From contig JAFDVQ010000006.1 in NCBI GenBank assembly GCA_018268915.1, positions 434,001-498,000 of the forward strand: a stretch of DNA of 64,000 nt, in the 5' to 3' direction. The translations under genes were made by a program, and so were the position numbers. The DNA comes from Acidobacteriota bacterium (GTDB lineage Bacteria > Acidobacteriota > Terriglobia > Terriglobales > Acidobacteriaceae). Positions within the stretch are counted from its first letter, which is position 1. Every line of letters starts with the position of its first letter. The notes beneath the pieces were generated by a model. That model saw nothing but the letters and a program-made list of their open reading frames with translations. It had not been told where the DNA came from and ran no database searches. This document shows positions 34,310-44,124 of the stretch, in pieces.

Positions 34310-36805
34310 ATGGCCGCAGCGAAACGATACATCTGCATCCACGGGCACTTCTATCAGCCTCCGCGTGAGAACCCATGGCTCGAGACAGTCGAGACCCAGG
34401 ATTCCGCGGCGCCGTACCACGACTGGAACGAGCGCGTCTGCGCCGAGAGCTACGCCACCAACGGCGCGGCCCGCACCGTGAACAACAAGAACCAGATCAT
34501 CCGCATCGTCAACAACTACTCGCGAATGAGCTTCAACTTTGGCCCCACGCTGATGAGCTGGCTGAAGGGAAACGCCCCCCGTACCTACCGCATGATCCTC
34601 GACGGCGAACGGCGAAGCCGCAGGTTGAATGGCGGCCACAGCTCTGCCGTCGCGCAGGTTTACAACCACGTCATCATGCCGCTCGCCAGCCAGCGCGACA
34701 AGATCACGCAGATTCGCTGGGGCATCGCCGACTACGAGAGCCACTACGGCTCTGCGCCCGAAGGCATGTGGCTTTCCGAGACGGCCGTTGATTCCGAGAG
34801 TCTCGAACTCCTCGCCCAACACGGCATCAAGTTCACCATTCTTGCTCCCAGCCAGTGCAAACGGGTTCGCCCCCTCAGGCAGGACGCAACCGATACCGAC
34901 CCAGCCTGGACTACGCCTCTTGGCAATTCCGTCGACACCACGCGACCGTATCTGATGCGTTTCGACTCCGGCGTTTCCATTGCCATCTTCTTCTACGACG
35001 GACCCACATCGCGCGCGATCGCCTTTGAAGGTTTGCTGAACTCCGGTGAGACCTTTGCCGCCCGCCTCAAGGCTGGCTTCGAAGATAACGCACAGCCGCA
35101 GCTGGAAAGTGTCGCCACTGACGGAGAGTCCTACGGCCACCATCATCGTCACGGCGAAATGGCTCTCGCCTACGCGGTCAAGCTCCTCGAGCAGGACAAG
35201 ACCGTCAAGCTTACCAACTACTCCAATTTCCTCGCTCAGTTTCCGCCTGAATGGGAATGCGAGATCGTCGAGAATACCTCGTGGAGCTGCGCACACGGCG
35301 TCGAACGCTGGCGTTCCGACTGCGGTTGCAATGGCGGCAAACCCGGCTTCAACCAGAAGTGGCGTGCTCCGCTCCGCAAGGCGCTCGACGACCTGCGCGA
35401 TGCCATCACGCCGCTGACTCAGGAAGAAGGATCGAAGCTCTTCTCTGACGTCTGGGCCGCGCGCGATGCTTACATTGAAGTGATCCTCGACCGCAGCGAA
35501 GTGGCAGTCGATCGATTCCTCACTGCGCATCAGAAGCGCCCACTCACCGCAACTGAGCGCGTCCGGGCCATGCAGTTGATGGAGATGCAGCGTCACGCAC
35601 AGCTCATGTACACAAGCTGCGGCTGGTTCTTCGACGACATTTCCGGCATCGAGACCGTGCAGGTCATCGCCTACGCCGCGCGAGCACTGCAACTCGCCAG
35701 CGAGCTCTTCGGCGAGCACGCCGCCGATCTGGAACCCGCATTCCTCAAAACGCTGGCCGAAGCAAAGTCGAACGTCGCCGCCGCCGGAGACGGCGCGCGC
35801 ATCTACCAGGACAAAGTCCTTCCCCTTCAGCTTGGCCTTGAGCAGGTAGCGGCGCACTTCGCCATCAGCAGCGTCTTTTCTGCTTTTGCGGAAGAAACAG
35901 AGCTCTTCTGCTACCGCGTACGCCGTATTTCATACGAAGTTTTCAGCTCAGGTCGCGGCAGGCTCGCCCTCGGACGCGCCCACATCACCAGTGCGATCAC
36001 AGAAAAAGAACAGAGTTTTAGCTTTGCCGTTCTGCACTTCGGCGATCAGAACATCACCGCCGCCGTTAAGCCGTATATCGACGAGGACGCCGGCCAGTTC
36101 GAGAGCTTCGTTCAACAGACGTCAGAACAGGTGGTGCGCGCCGACTTCCCTGACGTGATCCGTTCTATTGATCGCTACTATGGGCACGTCGACTACTCGC
36201 TCACGTCGCTCTTCAGCGACGAACAGCGGCGTATCGTGCAGCTCATTCTCAACTCAACCCTGTGGGATATTGAGAGCTCACTAACGAATATCTACGAAGA
36301 TCATGCCAGTCTTCTTCATTACCTCTCGCAAGCGGGCCTGCCTAAGCCGCCCGCGCTTACGCTCGCGGCTGAGTTTGCCATCAATGCCGGGCTCCGCCGC
36401 GCGCTCGAAGGCGAGCCGGTTGATCAGGCGGTGCTGCGCTCGTTTCTGCAACTCGCCAAGTCTGACAAGGTGAAGCTTGAAACTGCAACGCTGTCATATA
36501 TCGCCGATCAGCGGATGAAACGCGCAATGGTTGAGTTGCAGATGTCTGCCGGTTCGCTCGAGATGCTCGATCGCGCGCTCGCGATGGCGCGCACCATCAC
36601 CGAATTGCCATTCGACCTGAACCTGTGGCAGGCGCAGAACATCTGGTACGAGATTCTCCGCACTTCCACCTACGCTCTGACCTCGCAGAGCGCCGACGAT
36701 CGCCCCCACTGGGACAAAGGCTTCGATGAACTCGGCAAATGCCTCTCCATCGAAACCAAGGCCATGATGGCCCCGGATCAACTTGCCGAAGTGACCGGCG
36801 ACTGA
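34310..36805 (+). CDS. DUF3536 protein, GH57-type
   Basis: 831-residue cytoplasmic protein. It begins at ATG 34310 with RYICIHGHFYQPPRENPW, the GH57 N-terminal signature; earlier in-frame codons belong to the overlapping end of the glycosylase gene. GH57 enzymes act on alpha-glucans by a retaining mechanism; the candidate catalytic region is GMWLSETAVD (about 155-165), and TDGESYGHHHRHGEMAL is a second conserved block. The C-terminal half is the DUF3536 domain, of unknown role. No partner amylose or glycogen gene is adjacent. Whether it is an active glycosidase is not established. Confidence 0.88.
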   Translation: MAAAKRYICIHGHFYQPPRENPWLETVETQDSAAPYHDWNERVCAESYATNGAARTVNNKNQIIRIVNNYSRMSFNFGPTLMSWLKGNAPRTYRMILDGERRSRRLNGGHSSAVAQVYNHVIMPLASQRDKITQIRWGIADYESHYGSAPEGMWLSETAVDSESLELLAQHGIKFTILAPSQCKRVRPLRQDATDTDPAWTTPLGNSVDTTRPYLMRFDSGVSIAIFFYDGPTSRAIAFEGLLNSGETFAARLKAGFEDNAQPQLESVATDGESYGHHHRHGEMALAYAVKLLEQDKTVKLTNYSNFLAQFPPEWECEIVENTSWSCAHGVERWRSDCGCNGGKPGFNQKWRAPLRKALDDLRDAITPLTQEEGSKLFSDVWAARDAYIEVILDRSEVAVDRFLTAHQKRPLTATERVRAMQLMEMQRHAQLMYTSCGWFFDDISGIETVQVIAYAARALQLASELFGEHAADLEPAFLKTLAEAKSNVAAAGDGARIYQDKVLPLQLGLEQVAAHFAISSVFSAFAEETELFCYRVRRISYEVFSSGRGRLALGRAHITSAITEKEQSFSFAVLHFGDQNITAAVKPYIDEDAGQFESFVQQTSEQVVRADFPDVIRSIDRYYGHVDYSLTSLFSDEQRRIVQLILNSTLWDIESSLTNIYEDHASLLHYLSQAGLPKPPALTLAAEFAINAGLRRALEGEPVDQAVLRSFLQLAKSDKVKLETATLSYIADQRMKRAMVELQMSAGSLEMLDRALAMARTITELPFDLNLWQAQNIWYEILRTSTYALTSQSADDRPHWDKGFDELGKCLSIETKAMMAPDQLAEVTGD

Positions 36806-36987
36806 AGGTCCGCCCAACTTCCCTTCGCGAAATCCCTCTTAGCTTGTCCTGACAGGCAAAGCCTTCGAAACACTCCCGAACGACGAGAGCGAGAACCAGC
36901 GATCTAGGTGACCGCGGGAACTTTGTGCGCGACAAGACCCGGAAGTGCGAAGAGGAATACTGCCCTGGCCGGTATCAGACAACCTAA

Positions 36988-37028
36988 GCGTTCCGCATTC
37001 GGCATTGTGCAAACCGAATCAGGAACGC
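36988..37028 (-). terminator. Imperfect hairpin at the convergent end of DUF3536 and aroF genes
   Basis: Arms GCGTTCC (36988-36994) / GGAACGC (37022-37028) and, after a 2x2 internal loop, ATTCGG (36997-37002) / CCGAAT (37014-37019) enclose an 11-nt loop. It lies 16 bp past the aroF stop. There is no long U-run, so a terminator role is likely but not proven. The remainder of the 238-bp gap (36806-37043) shows nothing else. Confidence 0.45.
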
Positions 37029-37043
37029 CTCTCGATCCGAGAA

Positions 37044-38060
37044 CTAGATGCTGCGACCGACGGCCTTTGCAATCACCCGCAACTCCGCCACCAGCTTTTC
37101 AAACTGCTCCGGATACAGAGTTTGCGCGGCGTCCGATGCGGCTTTGTCCGCATTCGGATGGACCTCGACAATGATTCCGTCGGCGCCGGCGGCCACTGCG
37201 GCACGCGCCATCGGAGCCACCATGTCGCGGTGACCGGTGCCGTGCGATGGGTCTCCAACGATGGGCAGATGCGAGAGCTTCTTCACGACGGGAATTGCCG
37301 AGATGTCCATCGTGTTTCGCGTCGCGGTCTCGTAGGTTCTGATTCCGCGCTCGCATAGGATCACGTCGTAGTTGCCGCCGCTCATGATGTACTCGCTGGA
37401 AAGCAGCAGCTCCTCGATGGTCGCCGCCATGCCGCGCTTGAGGAGAACGGGTTTCTTCGCGGGACCGAGTTCGCGAAGGAGATTGAAGTTCTGCATGTTG
37501 CGCGCTCCCACCTGAAAGCAGTCGACGTAGGGGAGCATCGGTTCGATCTGCGAGATTTCCATGACTTCGCTGATGACGAGCAGGCCGTTTGCGCGCGCGG
37601 CTTCGAACATCAGCTTCAGTCCGGGAATGCCCAGGCCCTGGAATGCGTAGGGCGAGCTGCGGGGTTTGAATGCGCCTCCACGAAGAAAGCCTGCCCCGGC
37701 TGCTTTGACGCTTTTCGCAATCTCGAAGATCTGCTCTTCGTTCTCGATCGAACACGGCCCGGCCATCACCGCAACTTTCTCGCCGCCGATTTTCACGCCG
37801 TTGGCGAATTCGACGACGGTGCCTTCGGGCCTGAATCCCTTGCCCGCCAGCTTGTACGGCGAGCTGATGCGATGAACCTTGAGAACGCCGGGAAGATTTT
37901 CGAACTTCGTTAGGTCCAGAGCTGCGGTTGGTCCGACAGCGGCAAGAATTGTCTGCGTCTCACCGGTGGTGCGGTGAACCTCAACTCCCTCTTCCACCAT
38001 TGCTTCGATCACGTAGTCGATCTGCTCTTCGGTGGCCTTCTCCTGCATTGCGACGATCAT
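37044..38060 (-). CDS. aroF: 3-deoxy-7-phosphoheptulonate synthase (DAHP synthase, type I-beta)
   Basis: 338 residues catalysing the first shikimate-pathway step, condensation of phosphoenolpyruvate with erythrose-4-phosphate. An N-terminal ferredoxin-like domain (about 1-70: MIVAMQEKATEEQIDYVIEAM) is the feedback/regulatory module of I-beta enzymes; the TIM barrel follows, with AGPCSIENEEQI, GAFKPRSSPYAFQG, VGARNMQNF, LLKRGM and the metal-binding histidine in VGDPSHGTGHR. The start overlaps the chorismate mutase stop by 4 bp, so the enzymes are coupled and may physically associate, as occurs in other bacteria. Confidence 0.96.
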   Translation of the reverse strand: MIVAMQEKATEEQIDYVIEAMVEEGVEVHRTTGETQTILAAVGPTAALDLTKFENLPGVLKVHRISSPYKLAGKGFRPEGTVVEFANGVKIGGEKVAVMAGPCSIENEEQIFEIAKSVKAAGAGFLRGGAFKPRSSPYAFQGLGIPGLKLMFEAARANGLLVISEVMEISQIEPMLPYVDCFQVGARNMQNFNLLRELGPAKKPVLLKRGMAATIEELLLSSEYIMSGGNYDVILCERGIRTYETATRNTMDISAIPVVKKLSHLPIVGDPSHGTGHRDMVAPMARAAVAAGADGIIVEVHPNADKAASDAAQTLYPEQFEKLVAELRVIAKAVGRSI

Positions 38061-38410
38061 TTTTCTTTCCCAGTCTCGGGCGCCGATCCCGGAAGCTCGC
38101 CTTCCGGTGCGCCAGTGCCGTGGCCCTTGAGGGCAGCTCGTTCTGATGCCAACTCGTTCCGCTGCAGCGCCCGCATCACGTCGATGATTCGCTCGTAGAT
38201 GTGCGTCAATTCGATGTCAGGCAAGGGCCCTTTGTTCGCCGCGCGCACGTTCTGATAGATCACCTTTTCGCGCGCCGGCTCATAGACCGGAAGCGAGGTT
38301 TTTACCTTTAGGTGGCCGATCATGAGTGCGGCGCGAGCCCGCTCGCTCAGCAGCTCCACGAGCTGCCGATCGAGATCATCGATTTGTGCGCGCAATTCTT
38401 CCAGCGTCAT
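38057..38410 (-). CDS. Chorismate mutase, AroQ class
   Basis: 117 residues converting chorismate to prephenate for Phe and Tyr synthesis. The three-helix AroQ fold is clear: helix 1 with LEELRAQIDDLDRQLVELLSERAR and helix 3 with IYERIIDVMRALQRNEL; REKVIYQN carries the active-site arginine/glutamate pattern. The last ~25 residues (HGTGAPEGELPGSAPETGKEK-like, Gly/Pro/Glu-rich) form a disordered tail. It overlaps aroF by 4 bp downstream and lies 135 bp after trpA on the same strand, separated by the heptad-repeat block. Confidence 0.93.
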   Translation of the reverse strand: MTLEELRAQIDDLDRQLVELLSERARAALMIGHLKVKTSLPVYEPAREKVIYQNVRAANKGPLPDIELTHIYERIIDVMRALQRNELASERAALKGHGTGAPEGELPGSAPETGKEK

Positions 38411-38431
38411 TTCATCCTCGTTTTACGTGAG

Positions 38432-38538
38432 TTGCCAGTTGCCAGATTCCAGTCTCCAGTTATCAGTCAGCTGCGGGTCACAGCCTCGAACGTCTTTCCG
38501 CAAGCCTGCTGAGAACTGACGACTAGAAACTGGTGACT
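38432..38538. repeat. Opposed heptad-repeat arrays between trpA and aroQ
   Basis: Left array, 38432-38466: five 7-bp units of the form NNNYCAG (first two identical, TTGCCAG). Right array, 38511-38538: four 7-bp units ending ACT (GAGAACT first, GGTGACT last). Read on opposite strands both are runs of AGTNNNN, so the block is an inverted pair of degenerate heptad arrays around a 44-bp centre and could fold into a long imperfect hairpin. Confidence 0.75.
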
Positions 38539-38545
38539 TATTTCA

Positions 38546-39328
38546 TCACCGGGCCAACGCCGCCTGAGGCTGGCGTAGACCCTTGATAAATCGAGCAACA
38601 GCTTCCGGTGCTGCTTCGGGAGTTGACCGCTCGATCAACTCCACAATTGCGCTGCCAACCACCGCTGCATCGGCAAACTCCGCAACGCGAGACACATGCT
38701 CCGCATTGGAGATGCCGAATCCCACGGCCACCGGCAGCTTGCTCCATCGCCGGATACGGCTCACCAGCGCCTCCGCATCGGCCGTCAGGCTCTGTTGCTT
38801 GCCTGTAATTCCCACTCGCGATATCGCGTAGATAAATCCTTTGGCATGGGCCGCCACAGCCTCAAGCCGATCGTCGGGACTGGTTGGCGCTGCCAGGAAA
38901 ATCGGCGCAAGCCCCGCGCGTTCCATCTCGGCCAGATACTCGCCGGCTTCTTCAACGATGAGGTCGATCACTAGCACGCCATCCGCTCCGGACGCTTTCG
39001 CATCGTCCACAAACCTGGAAAGGCCGTAGCGCAGAATCGGATTCAGATAGGTGAAGATGACCAGTCCGGCTTGGGCGCGCGCGGTGCGAATCCCGTTTGC
39101 CACCCGAAGGACGTCGGCCATCCGCGTATGCCGGGCCACGGCACGCTCGCTGGCTCGCTGGATCACCGGCCCATCCGCCAGGGGATCGCTGAACGGCACT
39201 CCCAGCTCAATGACATCCGCCCCCGCATCGATCGCTTCGATGGCGATTCTCAGCGAAGTCTCCACGTCGGGATCCCCCGTCGTGATGTATGCGACCATGC
39301 CCGGCTTGTGCTCGAACTCCAACGCCAT
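38546..39328 (-). CDS. trpA: Tryptophan synthase alpha chain
   Basis: 260-residue TIM barrel cleaving indole-3-glycerol phosphate to indole, which is channelled to TrpB. Catalytic residues correspond to Glu41 in ADVIELGVPFSDP and Asp52 in PLADGP. Phosphate-binding loops VGFGISNAEHV and VVGSAIVELI are intact. The loop after strand 5 reads VIDLIVEEA where most homologues have DLPPEE. Start ATG 39328; 110 bp after trpB. Second gene of the trpB-trpA-aroQ-aroF run on the - strand. Confidence 0.96.
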   Translation of the reverse strand: MALEFEHKPGMVAYITTGDPDVETSLRIAIEAIDAGADVIELGVPFSDPLADGPVIQRASERAVARHTRMADVLRVANGIRTARAQAGLVIFTYLNPILRYGLSRFVDDAKASGADGVLVIDLIVEEAGEYLAEMERAGLAPIFLAAPTSPDDRLEAVAAHAKGFIYAISRVGITGKQQSLTADAEALVSRIRRWSKLPVAVGFGISNAEHVSRVAEFADAAVVGSAIVELIERSTPEAAPEAVARFIKGLRQPQAALAR

Positions 39329-39399
39329 ACGTTTCGAAACTCAAATTCAAAACAAGATCTTTGGGATCCTAATCGCTTTCCTGACAACCCTGCGGGTGC

Positions 39400-39428
39400 C
39401 CCCGGTCCCTCGCAGTTGGAGACCGGGG
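39400..39428 (-). other. GC-rich hairpin in the trpB-trpA gap
   Basis: Perfect 8-bp inverted repeat CCCCGGTC (39400-39407) and GACCGGGG (39421-39428) with a 13-nt loop, 10 bp past the trpB stop on the - strand. No U-run follows, so it is more likely a mRNA-processing or partial-attenuation element than a full terminator. Confidence 0.55.
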
Positions 39429-39438
39429 ATCAACATCT

Positions 39439-40647
39439 CTACAATTTCAGCTCCCGCGCAATAATCCCCATATCCTTATCGCCGCGTCCTGAAAGGTTCA
39501 CTATCAGTATGTCATGCGGTTTGAACGTCCCCGCGATTCGGATGCACTCCGCCACGGCATGTGCGCTCTCAAGCGCCGGCAGAATCCCCTCGGTCCTTGC
39601 CAGTTTCACCACTGCATCCATCGTCGCCGCATCGTCCTGGGAGACGTACTCCGCTCGGCCTGAGTCGTGAAGGGATGCGTGCTCGGGCCCGATGGAGGCG
39701 TAGTCCAAGCCCGCCGAGACGGAGTGGGTCTGGGCGATCTGGCCGTCTTCGTCCTGCAAAATGTACGACAGCGTCCCCTGCAGCACTCCCGGCACTCCGC
39801 CCTGGAAACGCGCCGCATGCTGCCCGAGTTCGGTCCCGGTCCCACCAGCCTCTACGCCGATCAGCCGTACATCGCGATCCTGCAGAAACTCGTAGAACGC
39901 CCCAATCGCATTCGACCCTCCGCCCACGCAAGCAATCACCGCATCCGGCAATCGCCCTTCTTTCTCGAGAATCTGCTCTTTCATCTCCCGGCTGATGCAG
40001 CGATGAAAGTCGCGAACCATCGTCGGATAGGGATGCGCGCCCAGAGCGCTTCCAAGCAAATAGTGGGTGGTGCGCACATTCGTGACCCAGTCGCGCATTG
40101 CCTCGCTGATTGCGTCCTTCAGCGTCTTCGATCCGGCTGAAACGCCGCGGACTTCGGCACCGAGCAGACGCATGCGCAGGACGTTCAGGCCCTGGCGCTC
40201 CATGTCCACGTCGCCCATGTAGATGACGCACTCGAGACCGAGAAGGGCGCACACGGTAGCGGTTGCAACCCCGTGTTGACCGGCGCCGGTTTCGGCGATG
40301 ATGCGTTTCTTGCCCATCCGCTTCGCGAGCAGCCCCTGGCCGAGGGCGTTGTTGATCTTGTGGGCGCCCGTATGCAGAAGATCTTCGCGTTTGAGGTAAA
40401 TCTTCGCCCCGCCCAGTTCCTCGCTCAGCCGCTTCGCAAAGTACAACGGCGTCGGCCTCCCTGCAAAATCCCGCAGCAGGTCGGCGAGTTCTTTCTGAAA
40501 GACCGCGTCGGCCTTAGCCAGATCGTATTCGCGCTCAAGCTCGAGCAGCGCCGCCATCAGCGTCTCGGGAACATACCGTCCCCCATAAATCCCAAACCGC
40601 CCCGGACGCGACTCCGACGGAGCCGATGGAAGAATCACCGATGCCAT
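39439..40647 (-). CDS. trpB: Tryptophan synthase beta chain
   Basis: 402-residue PLP enzyme joining indole and serine to tryptophan. The Schiff-base lysine is Lys97 in [13 protein letters not shown]; the glutamate of ETGAGQHG and the phosphate loop [10 protein letters not shown] are present, as is the late [14 protein letters not shown] and the conserved SAHA. ATG 40647 is preferred (GAGG 9 bp upstream); TTG 40656 is an in-frame alternative. First gene of the tryptophan/aromatic run; no leader peptide with tandem tryptophan codons was found upstream. Confidence 0.97.
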   Translation of the reverse strand: MASVILPSAPSESRPGRFGIYGGRYVPETLMAALLELEREYDLAKADAVFQKELADLLRDFAGRPTPLYFAKRLSEELGGAKIYLKREDLLHTGAHKINNALGQGLLAKRMGKKRIIAETGAGQHGVATATVCALLGLECVIYMGDVDMERQGLNVLRMRLLGAEVRGVSAGSKTLKDAISEAMRDWVTNVRTTHYLLGSALGAHPYPTMVRDFHRCISREMKEQILEKEGRLPDAVIACVGGGSNAIGAFYEFLQDRDVRLIGVEAGGTGTELGQHAARFQGGVPGVLQGTLSYILQDEDGQIAQTHSVSAGLDYASIGPEHASLHDSGRAEYVSQDDAATMDAVVKLARTEGILPALESAHAVAECIRIAGTFKPHDILIVNLSGRGDKDMGIIARELKL

Positions 40648-40698
40648 ATCACCCAACCTCTAACCCCAGTCTACCGAAACCCGTTGTGCCCATGCCGA

Positions 40699-40726
40699 CG
40701 CACGGCTCATCCCGCACGGCTCATCC
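40699..40726. repeat. Perfect 14-bp tandem duplication upstream of trpB
   Basis: CGCACGGCTCATCC is repeated exactly at 40699-40712 and 40713-40726, about 50 bp before the trpB start. The copies are identical, suggesting a recent duplication or a selected two-site element. Confidence 0.8.
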
Positions 40727-40831
40727 AGGCTCTGCCCCGGGGGTGAAAGGCAGTATGGAAACCAACGACAACCCCGCAAAGCGGTACTATGATTCGACAG
40801 GCGCGCCCTTCCCCCAGAAAGGCCATGCGAT

Positions 40832-41218
40832 ATGAAGCCTTCTTCGCTATCGCACCCAATCCTCTTCACGGTCGTGATCGCCGTCGCTCTCGCCCGCCCA
40901 CAGCAAGCCAACCAGACGCCTCAGTACATCCAGAAGTCCTACCCGGTAGTCGCCGGAAACGAGTGGCCCGACAAGAACTCCCAGATGCAGATGCGCCAGA
41001 AACAAACCGCTAAGAAGAACTTCGAAGCCGCCAACCTGGAGCGCAAACATCAGATCGACACCGACAGCGAGCAACTCGTCCAGCTCGCAAAAGACTTGAA
41101 AGCTTCTGTCGACAGGACCGACAGGGAAACGCCAGACATCATTCGCAAGGCAGAGCTCATCGAGAAGCTCGCTCACGGCGTTAAAGAAAAGATGAAGCTG
41201 ACTGTAAGTGGAAGTTGA
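40832..41218 (+). CDS. Secreted small helical protein, unknown
   Basis: 128 residues: signal peptide (PSSLSHPILFTVVIAVALA, cleavage near ARPQQA), then a charged helical region (MQMRQKQTAKKNFEAANLERKHQI) and a second helix (DIIRKAELIEKLAHGVKEKM). Likely periplasmic and coiled-coil-like. Proteins of this shape are common in acidobacterial genomes but unnamed. It is divergent from trpB (184-bp gap, which also contains the 14-bp tandem duplication). Confidence 0.75.
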   Translation: MKPSSLSHPILFTVVIAVALARPQQANQTPQYIQKSYPVVAGNEWPDKNSQMQMRQKQTAKKNFEAANLERKHQIDTDSEQLVQLAKDLKASVDRTDRETPDIIRKAELIEKLAHGVKEKMKLTVSGS

Positions 41219-41284
41219 CGCCGTGCACGGTCCAAAGCCAGATCGAACTTATAGTTCTTCGCATGGGCTGAGTTATGCGGACGA

Positions 41285-41497
41285 TCAATCCGCGGGCTGC
41301 TCCGGTCCGGCCTGGACCTTAAGGTCTGCGATTGCTCCTTGCAGCGCGACTCTGACCGATTCAAGGCTGGGCGGAGCGTCGTCCATGCGGCGGGCGTAGT
41401 AGTTCATCAGAGACAGGGTTCCCTCTAAAATCTCAGCGAGGTTGCGATACGGATTGGAGAGCATGGGAGCAGAGCCATTATTGCACAGATGAAACAT
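41285..41497 (-). CDS. Small helical protein next to a receiver-domain gene
   Basis: 70 residues from ATG 41497 (or 59 from ATG 41464); the frame continues further upstream but the extra residues are tryptophan/proline/arginine-rich and look non-coding. The body is one or two helices (SNPYRNLAEILEGTLSLMNYYARRM, then LESVRVALQGAIADLK). It lies 58 bp downstream of a receiver-domain gene on the same strand and could act with it. No family recognised. Confidence 0.5.
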   Translation of the reverse strand: MFHLCNNGSAPMLSNPYRNLAEILEGTLSLMNYYARRMDDAPPSLESVRVALQGAIADLKVQAGPEQPAD

Positions 41498-41555
41498 CCG
41501 AAAAGGAAGTTGATGGCGAACATATCTCGCGGGTCGCGCCTGATCGGCGAACGGA

Positions 41556-41951
41556 TCAAGACTGACTGGGGGGTTCGGATGTGAACGCCTTAAGACGCTC
41601 CAGGACCACCATGGGATGAACGGGCTTGGCGAAAATCTCGAAAGAGTGGCCCTGGCTCTGTGCGATGGCAAGCAGGTCTGAGGTGGAATTGTTTCCAGAC
41701 ATCAGCAGGACCTTGGCGGAAGGTAGTGTTTCGCTCAGCTGGATAGCGAGGTCGATTCCCGACATCTGCCCGTTGAAGACAACATCCGAGATGACAATGT
41801 CGCAGGGATGAGAGCTGAGCCAGGCCACCGCCTGCTCGGGATCGTAGGCAGCAGTTGCGTCGTATCCGTACATCGCCAGGATCTGCACCAGCGAGTCCGC
41901 GACAAGTACCTCATCGTCCAGGACCAGAACTTTCAATCTTTCAGCGTTCAT
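41556..41951 (-). CDS. Single-domain response regulator (CheY-like)
   Basis: 131-residue receiver domain with no output domain. The acidic pair Asp12/Asp13 is in LVLDDEVLVADS, the phosphoacceptor is Asp56 in DIVISDVVF, the switch Ser85 is in LLMSG and Lys109 in FAKPVHP; all are intact, so it should be phosphorylated. No histidine kinase lies nearby, making it an orphan that must take phosphate from elsewhere. It may work through protein binding, perhaps with the small helical protein encoded just downstream. Confidence 0.93.
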   Translation of the reverse strand: MNAERLKVLVLDDEVLVADSLVQILAMYGYDATAAYDPEQAVAWLSSHPCDIVISDVVFNGQMSGIDLAIQLSETLPSAKVLLMSGNNSTSDLLAIAQSQGHSFEIFAKPVHPMVVLERLKAFTSEPPSQS

Positions 41952-42077
41952 GAGGGCAAGAGCCGTGTTCTACCAAGAAATATAGACGAGCCGTGCCACC
42001 CCAAAAACAGGGGAAAATACCGTATCGTATTCAGATCGTGAATTCCTTCGACAAAAAGACTTCTTCGGCGTCGTCGG

Positions 42078-44093
<2,016 letters not shown>

Positions 44094-44124
44094 TCCTCTC
44101 TCATTTTCGCAGAAGAGCGGTGAG

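Noticed and set aside
34289..35857. 522-codon open frame on the - strand opposite the DUF3536 gene
   Set aside because: It mirrors codon positions of a well-supported gene; the translation is low-complexity Val/Gly/Ala/Arg-rich with no recognisable fold. Long antisense frames are expected at this GC.
40648..40831. trp attenuator leader peptide upstream of trpB
   Set aside because: No short frame with consecutive tryptophan codons on the - strand and no terminator/antiterminator pair was found.
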